A DNA stretch of 18,461 bases from Acidobacteria bacterium 37-71-11 (GCA_002279285.1 NCBR01000012.1:1-18461); one strand, 5' to 3'. Shown: positions 6,082 to 15,688, numbered from the stretch's first letter. The notes: generated by a model from the letters alone, not told the origin. Numbers and translations: made by a program.

Positions 6082-7101
6082 CTACGGACGGCGTCGGAGC
6101 GGAACCGGCGCTTGGGCCGCTCCTGGCTGGCTGAGCTTGACGAGGAAGTCGACCGCCGCCGCCGCGCTGTCGGTGAACAGCACGTGCGTGGCGTACTCCG
6201 GTCGGTTCTTCAGGACCGCCTTGAGCAGCGGTTCGACCGGCAGCGTCGTCGACCAGAAGCTCGTCTCCGGGGGGCTGAGGAACACCATCGGACAGAACGC
6301 GCCGTAGCAGTTCTGGGTGACGTCCTGGAAGATCTCCTGCACCGTCCCGGCGGAACCTTCCGCGAAGACGATGCCGTTGCGACCCATCGTAACCAGACCG
6401 TCCTCGCGGAGGCTGTTCTGGAAGTACTTCGCGATGTGCGACGCGAACGGCGTCGTCGGCTCATAGCCGTAGAGCCAGGTCGGCACCGCGAGGCTCGGCC
6501 CCGGGGGTGTCGCCCTGTCCGCGAAGATCGCGGTGGCGAGACGGAACGCCGGAGCGAACCAGCGGTACAGATCGACGGCCACGGCGGTGTCGATCCGACC
6601 GCCCGTGCCGACGAGCTTCTTGGCGTGCTTGGGCAGCGTTGGGACGCTGCGGAGCTCCCGGATCGCTTCGTCGAGGTCTTGTCGAGGGCGCGGCGAGAGC
6701 AGGGCGCCGAGGTGCGTCGCCTCCATCGCGCCGGGACCGCCCCCGCTCGCCACGAGGAAGCCCGCGCGCGTGAGGTCGTACGCGACGTGGGCGATGTCGA
6801 CGAAGGCCGGCGTGCCGCGCGCCATGTCGTGCCCGCCCATGATGCCCACCACCCGCTTCTGCGTACCCAGAAGGCGCTGCACCGCCGCAGAGATGGCGTT
6901 GTCGTGCAGCGCCTCGAGCGTGCTCGCCCCGCTGTGACGGGTCGGGTTCTTGCCGTTGGCCACGAAGTAGCTCAGGATCTTGACCTCTCGGCACGCGGCG
7001 TAGCTCGCGACGTCGCCGTCGGAGAACCCGGCGAACAGGTCGTGCAGCGAGTAGAGCGTCTTGCGCAAGGGGTTGAAAGGCAGGCTCGTCCGGTCAGCCA
7101 T
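6082..7101 (-). CDS. LOG-family Rossmann-fold protein (putative nucleotide hydrolase)
   Basis: This is a 339-residue protein of the LOG/'lysine decarboxylase-like' family, whose studied members release the base from nucleoside 5'-monophosphates. Seen here: a Rossmann start KRVVGIMGGHD (82-92), the nucleotide-binding GGGPGAMEA (120-128), and EGSAGTVQE (248-256) at the place of the family motif PGGxGTxxE. The last motif keeps G-GT-E but has E-G-S-A for P-G-G-x. The protein is longer than plant-type LOGs (about 200 residues), with an extra N-terminal part (1-80) and an insertion of about 100 residues between the motifs, so it belongs to a larger, less-studied subgroup. Substrate and physiological role are open. 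The ATG at 7101 has AAAGG 12 nt upstream; a GTG at 7110 is the alternative. It is convergent with pheA and divergent from the MscS gene. Confidence 0.82.
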   Translation of the reverse strand: MADRTSLPFNPLRKTLYSLHDLFAGFSDGDVASYAACREVKILSYFVANGKNPTRHSGASTLEALHDNAISAAVQRLLGTQKRVVGIMGGHDMARGTPAFVDIAHVAYDLTRAGFLVASGGGPGAMEATHLGALLSPRPRQDLDEAIRELRSVPTLPKHAKKLVGTGGRIDTAVAVDLYRWFAPAFRLATAIFADRATPPGPSLAVPTWLYGYEPTTPFASHIAKYFQNSLREDGLVTMGRNGIVFAEGSAGTVQEIFQDVTQNCYGAFCPMVFLSPPETSFWSTTLPVEPLLKAVLKNRPEYATHVLFTDSAAAAVDFLVKLSQPGAAQAPVPLRRRP

Positions 7102-7186
7102 GACGCTCACACACCTTTCTCGTTTCCTGGCGCCTGGTCCCGCGGACAGCCAGAAACGAACGACAACGCCGGAACCGAGGCCCTGT

Positions 7187-7270
7187 CACGGTGGACTCCG
7201 CCCGAACTGTACCAAAAGGGCAAAGGTGTCAGGTGCGCATCCAGCTGATTTGTCGGTGCGGTCCACCGTG
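7187..7270. repeat. 10-bp inverted repeat with 64-nt spacer
   Basis: CACGGTGGAC (7187-7196) and GTCCACCGTG (7261-7270) are perfect complements. The spacer between them contains AT-richer sequence (CTGTACCAAAAGGGCAAAGG). They lie in the 476-bp divergent gap between the LOG-family gene and the MscS gene. Apart from the promoter at 7353, I recognise nothing else in that gap. Confidence 0.3.
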
Positions 7271-7352
7271 TGCCCAGAGCGACTGCGATACGGCCGTCAC
7301 GCGCGTCCGGCCCCGCACGCACCGCTGAGCCCCCGGGCCGGGCGCGCGCCCG

Positions 7353-7380
7353 TTGACAGCGCCCCGCGAAACCCTATCCT
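7353..7380 (+). promoter_or_regulatory. Sigma70-type promoter candidate for the MscS gene
   Basis: TTGACA (7353-7358, perfect -35) is followed after 16 nt by TATCCT (7375-7380, four of six -10 matches). Transcription would start near 7387 and leave a leader of about 200 nt before the ATG at 7587, long for a single structural gene. A 76-codon open frame (7353-7583) spans the leader and stops 3 nt before the channel gene, but its composition does not look coding. Confidence 0.55.
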
Positions 7381-7586
7381 CGATGCGGGTGACGAACGAC
7401 TCAAGAGAGACACCGTATCCCCTGCCAGGTCAAATCAACACTGGCCCTCGTGCCGGATCACGTATGGCGCGGCCCGGTCAGCCGTGTGTCTGGCGCGAAG
7501 ACCGAGCGGGAACCCGTGGCCGCGCGTGTCTGACCGTTCGCCGCGCGTTCTTGGCCTTTCGAGAGGGTGAAGGAGCGGAGTAGCTG

Positions 7587-9239
<1,653 letters not shown>

Positions 9240-9297
9240 AGCCTTCCCTCCGCCAACGCCGGTGTCGCGATGGGCGCCGCCGCGTCGCACCGCCGGC

Positions 9298-9337
9298 GAT
9301 CATGTCAATGCGCGGGGACGTGGCACCGCAGCACCGC
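9298..9337 (-). repeat. Intact inverted copy of the dispersed repeat
   Basis: On the reverse strand this reads GCGGTGCTGCGGTGCCACGT followed by CCCCGCGCATTGACATGATCG. The GCGGTGC start is doubled in tandem, as at 4399. It lies 58 bp after the MscS stop, in the 211-bp convergent gap before the RND permease end. Confidence 0.75.
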
Positions 9338-9450
9338 AACGGTTCTGCCCGTGACCCGCCAGATGGCCCGCGAGAGGATCGCTGCGGCGCCGCCCGACGG
9401 CGAGCCGCTCGTGTCCGGCACGATCGCCGTCGTCCGGGCATCCCGGGAGT

Positions 9451-12400
9451 TCACGTGTGTTCGAGCGGCGGGGGCGCCTCCGCCGGCTCGTTGTGAGCCC
9501 AGCGCAGGTAGAGCGCGGGGATCAGGTTCGTGCTGAGCAGGGAGCTCCAGAGGGTTCCGCCGAGGATCACGAGAGCAAGCCCCTGTTCGGGCTCTGCGCC
9601 AAGGCCCCAGCCCATGGCCGTGGGCAGCACGCCGAGCGCGGCGGTGAGCGTGGTGAGGAGGATAGGGCGGAAGCGCACCCTCACGGCCTCCCGGACCGCC
9701 GCCTCGGGCTCCATGCCCAGGGCCTCGTTGCGGCGCGCCCGGTGCAGGAGGACGATGTCGTGGTTCAGGCTCATGCCCACGAGCGTCAGGAGTCCCACGA
9801 GCCCCGTGGCGTTCAGCCCCTTCCCGCTGACGGCCAGCGCCAGTGCCCCCCCCGTGAAGGCCAGCGGCATCTCCAGGAGCAGGATGGACGGCAGGAGCAG
9901 GCCGTCGAACTGGAGCAGGAGGATTCCGAAGAGCAGCAACAGGGCGCCGAGGAGCGCGATCCCGAGCCCGATAGCGGCATCCTCGAGTTGCAGCAGGAGG
10001 CCACCGAAATCCACCCGGTAGCCTGGGGGAATGGCCAGACCCTGCAGAGCACGCTTGGCCTTGGAGATGGTGTTCCCGAGGGGGCCCGTGGGCGTGCCCA
10101 GGATCTGTACGGCGCGCGCCCCGTCGATGTGGCGGATGGCGTTGGGCCCTTGCATCAACTTCACGGAGGCGAGCTGGCCCAAGGGCGTCCAGCCCTTTTG
10201 GGTGCGCAGCAAGAGCTGTTGCAGGCCTTCCATCCCCAGCCCGGGGGAGTCCGCGAGCCGCAGGTAGAGATCGAGGTGGTAGTTGCCCTGGGGAATGCGG
10301 GCCACCACCGTGCCCCCGAGGAGGGGCTGGATCTGTGCGTAGAGCCCCGCGGGTGTGAGACCGTAGGTGGCGAGGGCCGCGGGATCGGGTTGGATCTGGA
10401 GCTGGCTGACGGGATACGCGTCGTTGTTGAAGAGGTCGGTGAGGGCCGGCATCCGGCGCAGCCTGGCGGTGACCTCCTGCGAGAGGTTCCGGAGCGTGGC
10501 CAGGTCTTCGCCGTAGACCGTCACCGCGAAGGGCTGAGGGAGCCCCGATAGACTCTCGCCGAGGCGCTCGATGGTGGGGGTGTCGATGCTCTGCTGAACC
10601 CCGTCGAGCCGGGTCTCGTGCAGAAGGCGGGCGGCCAGGCGGTCCAGGCTCTGGACCTTCACACCGGGCTTGAGCGTGATCTGAATCTCCCCCGCGTAGT
10701 TGGGTTCCGTGTAACTCGTCTCCGCGGAGGAGCCGATGCGCGCCAGGACGTGTTCGACGTCCGGGTCGGCCAGGAGCTTGGCCGTGATGCGCGACACGGC
10801 TGCCTTCGTCTCGTCCAGCCCCGTTCCCGGAGGCAGGGTGAAGCTGTCGAGCAGGACGCCCTCGTTGGGCAGGGGCAGGAAGTTGACCGGCACGAAGAAG
10901 AGGGCCGCGATGCTCACCAGCAGGAGCGCCACCGCCGTCGCCAGGCTCCAGCCCGGACGCCGCAAGGTCAGGTTCAAGAGGCGCTCGTTGTGTCGTTCCA
11001 GCCACGCGATGAAGCCCGCGCCCGGGGCCGGCTTGCCGCTGCGGCGGCCGGGAAGGAGGCCCAGGAGCAACGGGATGAGCGTGAGCGAGATGAGCAGGGA
11101 AGCCAGGAGTGAAAGGCTCATGGCCAGTGCGAAGGGGATGAAGAAGAGGCCGGCGATACCGCCCACGAGAAGCAGGGGCAAGAAGACGGAGACCGCGCTC
11201 AGCGTGCCGGTGGTGTCGGGCGCGGCGATGTCGCACAGGCCCAGCCACACCCCCTCCCGCCCCTCGTCTCCCGTCTCCCACCGGTGGGAGATGCTCTCGA
11301 GTACGATGATGCCGTCGTCGGCCAGGAGGCCCACGGCCACCGAGAGCGCCCCGAGCGTCAGGAGGTTCAAGCTCTGGCCCGTGGCGTGGAGGCCCGCGAT
11401 CCCCATCAACAGAGCCGTGGGGATGCTCAGGGCCAGGATCCACACGCCCCGGTGGAGCCCCAAGAGCCAGAAGAGCACCAGGACTGCCAGGAGGCCACCG
11501 ATGACCAGGTTTCGGCCCAGATCGTGGCCGATGAGGCCCACCAGGTGGCCCTGGCTGTAGACGCGCACCCACCGGGCTCCCGGGGGGAGCTGCTCCTTGA
11601 GCGACTCGAGGGTGCGCTCCACGGCGCGCGTGACGGGCACGGTGGAAGCGCCCGGGTGTTTGAAGATCAACATGGCCACGGTCTGGCGCCCGTCCAGTTC
11701 CTCGGCGTTTCGCGTCGGCTCGGCGGCGGTGACGATGTTGGCCAGCGCCCGGAGCGGCACCGCGCCGGAGCGCGAGGGGACAGTGACGGTATCCAGGCTG
11801 GCGACGGTGGCCGGCAGGTCCCTGGCCTGGACGAGGACGTCCTCGTGGCCCATGCGCAGGTAACCCGCCGGCCCGAGGAGGACCTTGCTCTTCAGCGCCG
11901 CTTCGAGCGCCGTAGCGGGGACGCCGTACTGGCGCAGGGCCTTCAGGTCCGGCTGGACCCAGATGGCCTCGGTGCCGCCGCCGAAGACGATGACCCGCTC
12001 CACGCCCGCGATGGCCCGCACTGCGGGTTCGATGCGCGTGATGACCGCCCGCTGCGCCAGCGCGGGCGACACGTCCGGAGGGATCTCAAGGGCGTAATCG
12101 GCCACCTCGTTGATGGCCGCGCCCATGATCTGCGCGTAGGGCTGAACACCCGGAGGAAGGCTGGCCCGGGCGCGGTCGATGGCGCCGTAGGCGCTCTGGA
12201 GGTCCATCTGGGCGTCGCCGCCACTGCGAAAGCGGGCGTCGATCTCCAGGGTGTTCTGGCCCATCACCGAACGCAGGGAGGAGAGGTCGGGCAGGGAGAG
12301 AAGCTGGCCTTCCAGGGGCCGGGCCACGAGGTTTTCCATGTCCTCGGCGGTGGCGCCCGGGTAGTGGACGGTGATGGAGATCTGGGGGTAGTTGAAGCGC

Positions 12401-12522
12401 GGGAGCACCTCCGTCGGGATTCGGATCAGAGCCACGACGCCGTAGGCGAGAAGGGCGCCGTAGACGAGGAACCAGAGGACGGGGCGCTCCAGCGTCTGCC
12501 GGATGGCGGATTTCGCGTCCAT
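9451..12522 (-). CDS. RND efflux transporter, inner-membrane permease
   Basis: This is a 1023-residue proton-driven RND pump, full length for the family. The usual plan is visible: TM1 (about 14-34), the porter domain with NYPQISITVHYPGATAEDMEN, TM2-TM6 (about 337-480), TM7 near 520-540, the second porter half, and TM8-TM12 near the C-terminus. TM4 carries the two proton-relay aspartates D402 and D403 (GLLADDGIIVLES). The TM10 position equivalent to AcrB K940 reads N920, followed by H921 and D922 (GMSLNHDIVLLH), so it has neither the drug-pump lysine nor the glutamate I know from CusA. The subclass (drug or metal) therefore stays open. The start is 7 bp after the adaptor stop, so both genes form one operon. 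The TolC partner is divergent at 13689. Confidence 0.93.
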   Translation of the reverse strand: MDAKSAIRQTLERPVLWFLVYGALLAYGVVALIRIPTEVLPRFNYPQISITVHYPGATAEDMENLVARPLEGQLLSLPDLSSLRSVMGQNTLEIDARFRSGGDAQMDLQSAYGAIDRARASLPPGVQPYAQIMGAAINEVADYALEIPPDVSPALAQRAVITRIEPAVRAIAGVERVIVFGGGTEAIWVQPDLKALRQYGVPATALEAALKSKVLLGPAGYLRMGHEDVLVQARDLPATVASLDTVTVPSRSGAVPLRALANIVTAAEPTRNAEELDGRQTVAMLIFKHPGASTVPVTRAVERTLESLKEQLPPGARWVRVYSQGHLVGLIGHDLGRNLVIGGLLAVLVLFWLLGLHRGVWILALSIPTALLMGIAGLHATGQSLNLLTLGALSVAVGLLADDGIIVLESISHRWETGDEGREGVWLGLCDIAAPDTTGTLSAVSVFLPLLLVGGIAGLFFIPFALAMSLSLLASLLISLTLIPLLLGLLPGRRSGKPAPGAGFIAWLERHNERLLNLTLRRPGWSLATAVALLLVSIAALFFVPVNFLPLPNEGVLLDSFTLPPGTGLDETKAAVSRITAKLLADPDVEHVLARIGSSAETSYTEPNYAGEIQITLKPGVKVQSLDRLAARLLHETRLDGVQQSIDTPTIERLGESLSGLPQPFAVTVYGEDLATLRNLSQEVTARLRRMPALTDLFNNDAYPVSQLQIQPDPAALATYGLTPAGLYAQIQPLLGGTVVARIPQGNYHLDLYLRLADSPGLGMEGLQQLLLRTQKGWTPLGQLASVKLMQGPNAIRHIDGARAVQILGTPTGPLGNTISKAKRALQGLAIPPGYRVDFGGLLLQLEDAAIGLGIALLGALLLLFGILLLQFDGLLLPSILLLEMPLAFTGGALALAVSGKGLNATGLVGLLTLVGMSLNHDIVLLHRARRNEALGMEPEAAVREAVRVRFRPILLTTLTAALGVLPTAMGWGLGAEPEQGLALVILGGTLWSSLLSTNLIPALYLRWAHNEPAEAPPPLEHT

Positions 12523-12529
12523 GGCGGCC

Positions 12530-13576
12530 TCAGTCGGGCGGGGTAAAGGCCTTGGCCACGTCGCGGTGGAACAGGAGGTAGGCGTCTTTCACGACCACCT
12601 GCTCGCCTGGCTTCACCCCCCGCAGGATCGCCCGCCACCCGCCGGCTTCCGGGCCGGGCTCGACCTTCCGGCGCTCGTCTCCGGCCTGGCCGCGGACGAG
12701 CACGTACCACGACTCGCCCTTCAGGATGAGGGCAGATTCCGGAACGGCAGGCCACGAGAGGGGTGGGGCCTCCAGCTTCAGCGTGCCGGACTGTCCGCTA
12801 AACCAGGCCGCCGGGCTCACGGGCAGGCAACCCACGGCGCGGCCGCCGTCGGGCTGCATGGGGGCGATGACGCTGCCGACGCGGACCGGCACGGCCTTGC
12901 CGCCTCCTAGCGGGGCAAAGAGCCCGTGCAGGCCGGGCGTCAACAGCAGCGCATCCCGGCCGTAGAAGACGGCATGAAGCCACAGCCGGCTGGAGTCCTC
13001 GATGCGGGCCAGGACGGTGCCGGCGGCGACGGCCTGGCCGTCGGCGGCGTACACACCGGTCAGCGCGCCGGTCACCGGGGCGCGGATCTCGCCCTCGGAG
13101 CGAACAAACGCCCAGCGAGCCTTGGCGGCCTTCAGCGCGCTCTCGGCCTGGGCCACCGCCGCCTGGGCCTCGTTGAGCTTCTGCACATTGGTGATCACGG
13201 GGTAGGTCTCGCGCGCCGCGGCCTCGTTCTTTCTCGCCAGGTCGAAAGCGCTGCGCGCCTCCTCCAGGGCGGAACGGGTTTCGATCATCTCCTTGGCACG
13301 CTCGGGGCCGGCCAGTCGCCCCAGCACCTCCCCCCGCCGGACGGCCATGCCGGGCAGCGCCCTCCATTGCACCAGCGAGCCGTCCACGAGGGCCGGCACC
13401 GTGATGGCCGCCACAGGCTCGACCACGGCAAAGGCCGAAGGTGCAACGGAGAAGGGGTGCTCCTCCACGATCGCGCAGCCCTTGGCCGGCTGCGGCGAGC
13501 CGGCCCACACGGCTGGAGCGAGGAGGAGGAGAGGAAGGAAACCGAATCGCGCGACGCTCTTTCGGGTGGCCCGCAT
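12530..13576 (-). CDS. RND periplasmic adaptor (membrane fusion protein)
   Basis: This 348-residue adaptor would link the RND permease to the TolC channel across the periplasm. A signal peptide covers 1-25 (ending AVWA). Then come the first lipoyl half (about 56-88, ITVPALVDGSLVQW...GEVLGRL), a helical hairpin rich in Ala/Glu/Lys (about 92-158), the second lipoyl half (164-192, IRAPVTGALTGV...AGTVLARI), beta-barrel and membrane-proximal regions, and the ending LLFHRDVAKAFTPPD. There is no lipobox. A cysteine at 34 lies just after the signal peptide (KGCAIVEEHPF). The frame stays open to 13621, but the ATG at 13576 has GAGGAG upstream and is the start of the signal peptide. The permease follows after 7 bp. 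Confidence 0.9.
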   Translation of the reverse strand: MRATRKSVARFGFLPLLLLAPAVWAGSPQPAKGCAIVEEHPFSVAPSAFAVVEPVAAITVPALVDGSLVQWRALPGMAVRRGEVLGRLAGPERAKEMIETRSALEEARSAFDLARKNEAAARETYPVITNVQKLNEAQAAVAQAESALKAAKARWAFVRSEGEIRAPVTGALTGVYAADGQAVAAGTVLARIEDSSRLWLHAVFYGRDALLLTPGLHGLFAPLGGGKAVPVRVGSVIAPMQPDGGRAVGCLPVSPAAWFSGQSGTLKLEAPPLSWPAVPESALILKGESWYVLVRGQAGDERRKVEPGPEAGGWRAILRGVKPGEQVVVKDAYLLFHRDVAKAFTPPD

Positions 13577-13640
13577 GATGTCTCCTCGGAAGGACCTCAG
13601 CCGCTGCAGCGAGGATAGCACCCGTCATCCTGAACCTGTG

Positions 13641-13656
13641 CAATGATAAATAATTG
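13641..13656. promoter_or_regulatory. AT-rich imperfect dyad between the adaptor and tolC genes
   Basis: CAATGATAAATAATTG matches its own reverse complement at 12 of 16 positions and is the most AT-rich patch in the efflux locus. It lies in the 112-bp gap between the divergent adaptor and TolC genes, 33 bp before the tolC ATG. It could be a shared regulator site, a -10 region, or both. No regulator gene is nearby. Confidence 0.4.
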
Positions 13657-13688
13657 GAGTGTCCGCCGTTGGGTGAGGAGATCTCTTC

Positions 13689-15095
13689 ATGGCACGACAT
13701 TTGGCTTTGACCGTTCCAGGCTTGGCCGTGATGGCTATCCTCGGTTGCGCCACCTACCACCCCTTGCCCCTCGACCGGCAGGCAGAGCGCCGGGCTCTGG
13801 CGCCGCCGGACATGCGTGCCGTCACGGTGGAGGCGGCCAAGATCCGGCACCCCCTCCTGGAGCCCGTTCACCTCGACCCGGCGCAGGGCCTGACGCCTGA
13901 CCAGGCCGCCGTGGTGGCGGTCCTGACCAACCCGCAGCTCCGGGTGGCGAGGGACCAGCGCGGCCTGGTGCGGGCCCAGGTCATCCAGGCCGGGCTCCTG
14001 CCCAACCCCGTGGCCTCCTACAGCCAGGACATCCCCACGGGCGGCAGCGACCGGGGCAAAGTCACCGGCTACGACACCCGGCTCGGCTTTGACCTGACCT
14101 CCCTGCTGACCTACTCCCTCCGCCGCGAGGCCGCCGGGGCGCAGGCGCAGGCCGTGGACCTGGACATCGCCTGGCAGGAGTGGCAGGTGGCGCAGGCGGC
14201 GCGCATGGCCGCTTTCCATGTGCTGGCCCTGCGCGAGGAACTGCCTCTGGCCCGCTCCGCGGAACGGGAGGCGAGGCGGACCCTGGCCGCCACGGCCAGC
14301 GCGGTCCGAACGGGCGCGGTGAGCGGCGTGGAGGAAGCGGCCGCCAGCTCGAGCTGGCAACGGGCCCGCGACGGCCTCCTCCTGCTCGAGCAAGAGGAGG
14401 GGCGGCAAGGCCGGGCCCTCAACGCGCTCCTGGGGCTGCCCCCGGGGGAGCCCCTTGTCCTGCGGGCGGGCGCGAGCCTGCCGGACTGGCCCAACCTGCC
14501 GTCCCAGGAAGTGCTGATCGAAAACCTGGGCGAGCGGCGGCTCGACCTCCTCGCGCTCAAGAAGGGCTACGAGAGCCAGGACGACCGGCTGCGGATCGCC
14601 ATCCGCTCGCAGTTCCCGGACATCGGCATCGATCTCAGCCACGCCCGCGACACGGACAACGTCGTAACCACGGGATATGGCGTGGCCATCCAGCTCCCGC
14701 TGTTCGACCGCGGCCAGGGACGAGTGGCCTACGCCTCGGCGACCCGCCGGCAGCTCTATGACGATTTCGCGGCTCGGCTCTTCGCTGCGCGAGCGGACGT
14801 GGCCCAGATCCTGGCGGACCTGGCCACCGTTCGAGAGCGGTTGAAGACCGCACACGCGGCGCTCCCCTCCCTGAAGGCGGTGGCCGAGGCCTACGAGAAA
14901 GCAGCACAATCCGGTGCCGCGGACCTGGTCGCGGCGCAGGCGGCCCGCGCGGCGTACCTTTCACGGGCCATGGCCCTGGTGCGCCTCAGGGCGGAGCAGG
15001 CCGATCTCGGGCTCGCCCTGGAAGTCGCGTCGGGCTGCTACCTGCCGGGAGACGCGATGGGCCCCGCCGGGGCTTCCGAAGGGGGAACGCCGTGA
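13689..15095 (+). CDS. TolC-family outer-membrane efflux lipoprotein
   Basis: This is a 468-residue outer-membrane factor and the exit duct of the efflux system. The N-terminus is a lipoprotein signal with the lipobox AILGC (C20), so the mature protein should be acylated. Two repeated helical halves typical of the family follow, each starting with a pattern like LTNPQLRVARDQRGLVRAQV or LLALKKGYESQDDRLRIAIR. Strand-like parts occur at LLPNPVASYSQDI and FPDIGIDLSHARDTDN, and LPLFDRGQGRVAYA is a typical OEP motif. Length and layout are those of a complete protein. GAGGAG lies about 8 nt before the ATG. The gene is divergent from the adaptor-permease pair, whereas these three genes more often share one operon. 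A short frame begins by overlapping the stop codon (see 15092). Confidence 0.9.
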   Translation: MARHLALTVPGLAVMAILGCATYHPLPLDRQAERRALAPPDMRAVTVEAAKIRHPLLEPVHLDPAQGLTPDQAAVVAVLTNPQLRVARDQRGLVRAQVIQAGLLPNPVASYSQDIPTGGSDRGKVTGYDTRLGFDLTSLLTYSLRREAAGAQAQAVDLDIAWQEWQVAQAARMAAFHVLALREELPLARSAEREARRTLAATASAVRTGAVSGVEEAAASSSWQRARDGLLLLEQEEGRQGRALNALLGLPPGEPLVLRAGASLPDWPNLPSQEVLIENLGERRLDLLALKKGYESQDDRLRIAIRSQFPDIGIDLSHARDTDNVVTTGYGVAIQLPLFDRGQGRVAYASATRRQLYDDFAARLFAARADVAQILADLATVRERLKTAHAALPSLKAVAEAYEKAAQSGAADLVAAQAARAAYLSRAMALVRLRAEQADLGLALEVASGCYLPGDAMGPAGASEGGTP

Positions 15096-15148
15096 AATGG
15101 CGGCGAGCCTCGGTGACCCGCCCGACTTGTGCAACTGCTTTCATCTGA
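15092..15148 (+). pseudogene. Possible truncated start of a gene coupled to tolC
   Basis: A GTG at 15092 overlaps the tolC stop in a GTGA, with GGGGG six bases upstream: the layout of a translationally coupled next gene. It reads MKWRRASVTRPTCATAFI and stops at 15146-15148, just before the second repeat family begins (15164). The KWRR start recalls Tat-type signal peptides. The likeliest reading is a downstream operon gene lost after its first codons. With only 18 codons, chance cannot be ruled out. Confidence 0.3.
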
Positions 15149-15163
15149 ACCGTAGCGTCTTCG

Positions 15164-15234
15164 TCGTCATCGCAAGGCCCCCGAGCACCGCGAGGGGGCC
15201 GTGGCGATCTCGCGGTATCTCGGGATTGCTTCGC
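15164..15234. repeat. Second repeat family, copy with perfect GC stem
   Basis: CGTCATCGCAAGG leads into GGCCCCC (15176-15182) pairing with GGGGGCC (15194-15200), a 7-bp perfect stem with an 11-nt loop. Then come GCGATCTCG (15204-15212) and CGGGATTGCTTCGC (15221-15234), which are imperfect complements. This resembles the copy at 5831-5914 and the common TCATTGCGAG...GCAATCTCG type. It lies about 70 bp after the tolC stop and could act as a terminator for tolC, though no T-run follows. It joins directly to the GGTGCCACGTCC repeat at 15235. Confidence 0.5.
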
Positions 15235-15264
15235 ATCGGTGCCACGTCCGCGTAAATTGACAGT
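15235..15264 (+). repeat. Copy of the dispersed repeat, 2 bp shorter in the middle
   Basis: ATCGGTGCCACGTCC is followed by GCGTAAATTGACAGT. The 5' half is identical to the copies at 3980 and 5773. The 3' half fits GCGTATTGACATGAT with small changes. It lies in the convergent gap between tolC and vapC. A GATACCGATC word (reverse of GATCGGTATC) follows at 15289. Confidence 0.7.
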
Positions 15265-15298
15265 ATCGGGCTGGGACGTATCTCCTTCGATACCGATC

Positions 15299-15688
15299 TC
15301 AGGGCTGTGGGACGCTGGCGAGCGTGAGGCCCTCGACCCGCTCGAAGTGGCGAACGTTCCGGGTCAGGAGCTTGCCGCCGCTCTGGAGCACGATCCCGGC
15401 GATGAGGCTGTCGGCCATCCCGATCGGGCCGCCCTTCGACTCCAGAGCACGCCGGACGCGGGCCGCCCGATCTGCTGCCGCCTCGTCCAGCGGCAACGCG
15501 GGCAGGGCCGCGAGCAGGGTGCTGACCGCGGCTTTCTGGCGCTTCGTGTGCGCTCCGGCGAGCAGTTCGAAGCGCGTGATCACGGTCGTATGAAGATGGC
15601 CATTCTCCAGCTCCAGCCCAACCCACCCGGCGGCCGGCTCCGCGCCGGCCAGGAAGTCGATGAGCACGTCGGTGTCGGCAATGGTCAT
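15299..15688 (-). CDS. vapC: VapC-type PIN-domain toxin
   Basis: This is a 129-residue PIN-domain protein. VapC toxins are Mg-dependent ribonucleases that cut tRNA or rRNA and are neutralised by their VapB partner. The acidic site is visible: D5 in the opening MTIADTDVLIDFL, E41 in TRFELLAGA, D93 in GMADSLIAG, and N111 in the final strand LLTRNVRHFERVEGL, where many family members have this same TRN..HF form. Length is typical. Its ATG overlaps the vapB stop as ATGA, so the two are translationally coupled. The target RNA cannot be told from the sequence. Confidence 0.93.
   Translation of the reverse strand: MTIADTDVLIDFLAGAEPAAGWVGLELENGHLHTTVITRFELLAGAHTKRQKAAVSTLLAALPALPLDEAAADRAARVRRALESKGGPIGMADSLIAGIVLQSGGKLLTRNVRHFERVEGLTLASVPQP

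Noticed and set aside
7353..7583. 76-codon frame ending 3 nt before the MscS gene
   Set aside because: It begins inside the predicted promoter and is Arg/Pro/Gly-rich without a good start; kept only as a note under the long leader.
9339..9536. Forward frame reading RQMARERIAAAPPDGEPLVS and continuing into GTIAVVRASREF, faintly like the C-terminus of a SIMPL/YggE protein
   Set aside because: The resemblance is short and loose, there is no start, and half of the frame overlaps the permease gene in antisense.
11284..12546. 420-codon and other long frames opposite the RND permease
   Set aside because: The His/Gln/Arg/Gly-rich reading is the usual antisense shadow of a Leu/Ala-rich membrane protein.
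12798..14909. 703-codon reverse frame spanning tolC, the gap and part of the adaptor
   Set aside because: It crosses two real genes in the wrong frame and includes the AT-rich control gap; no motif is visible.
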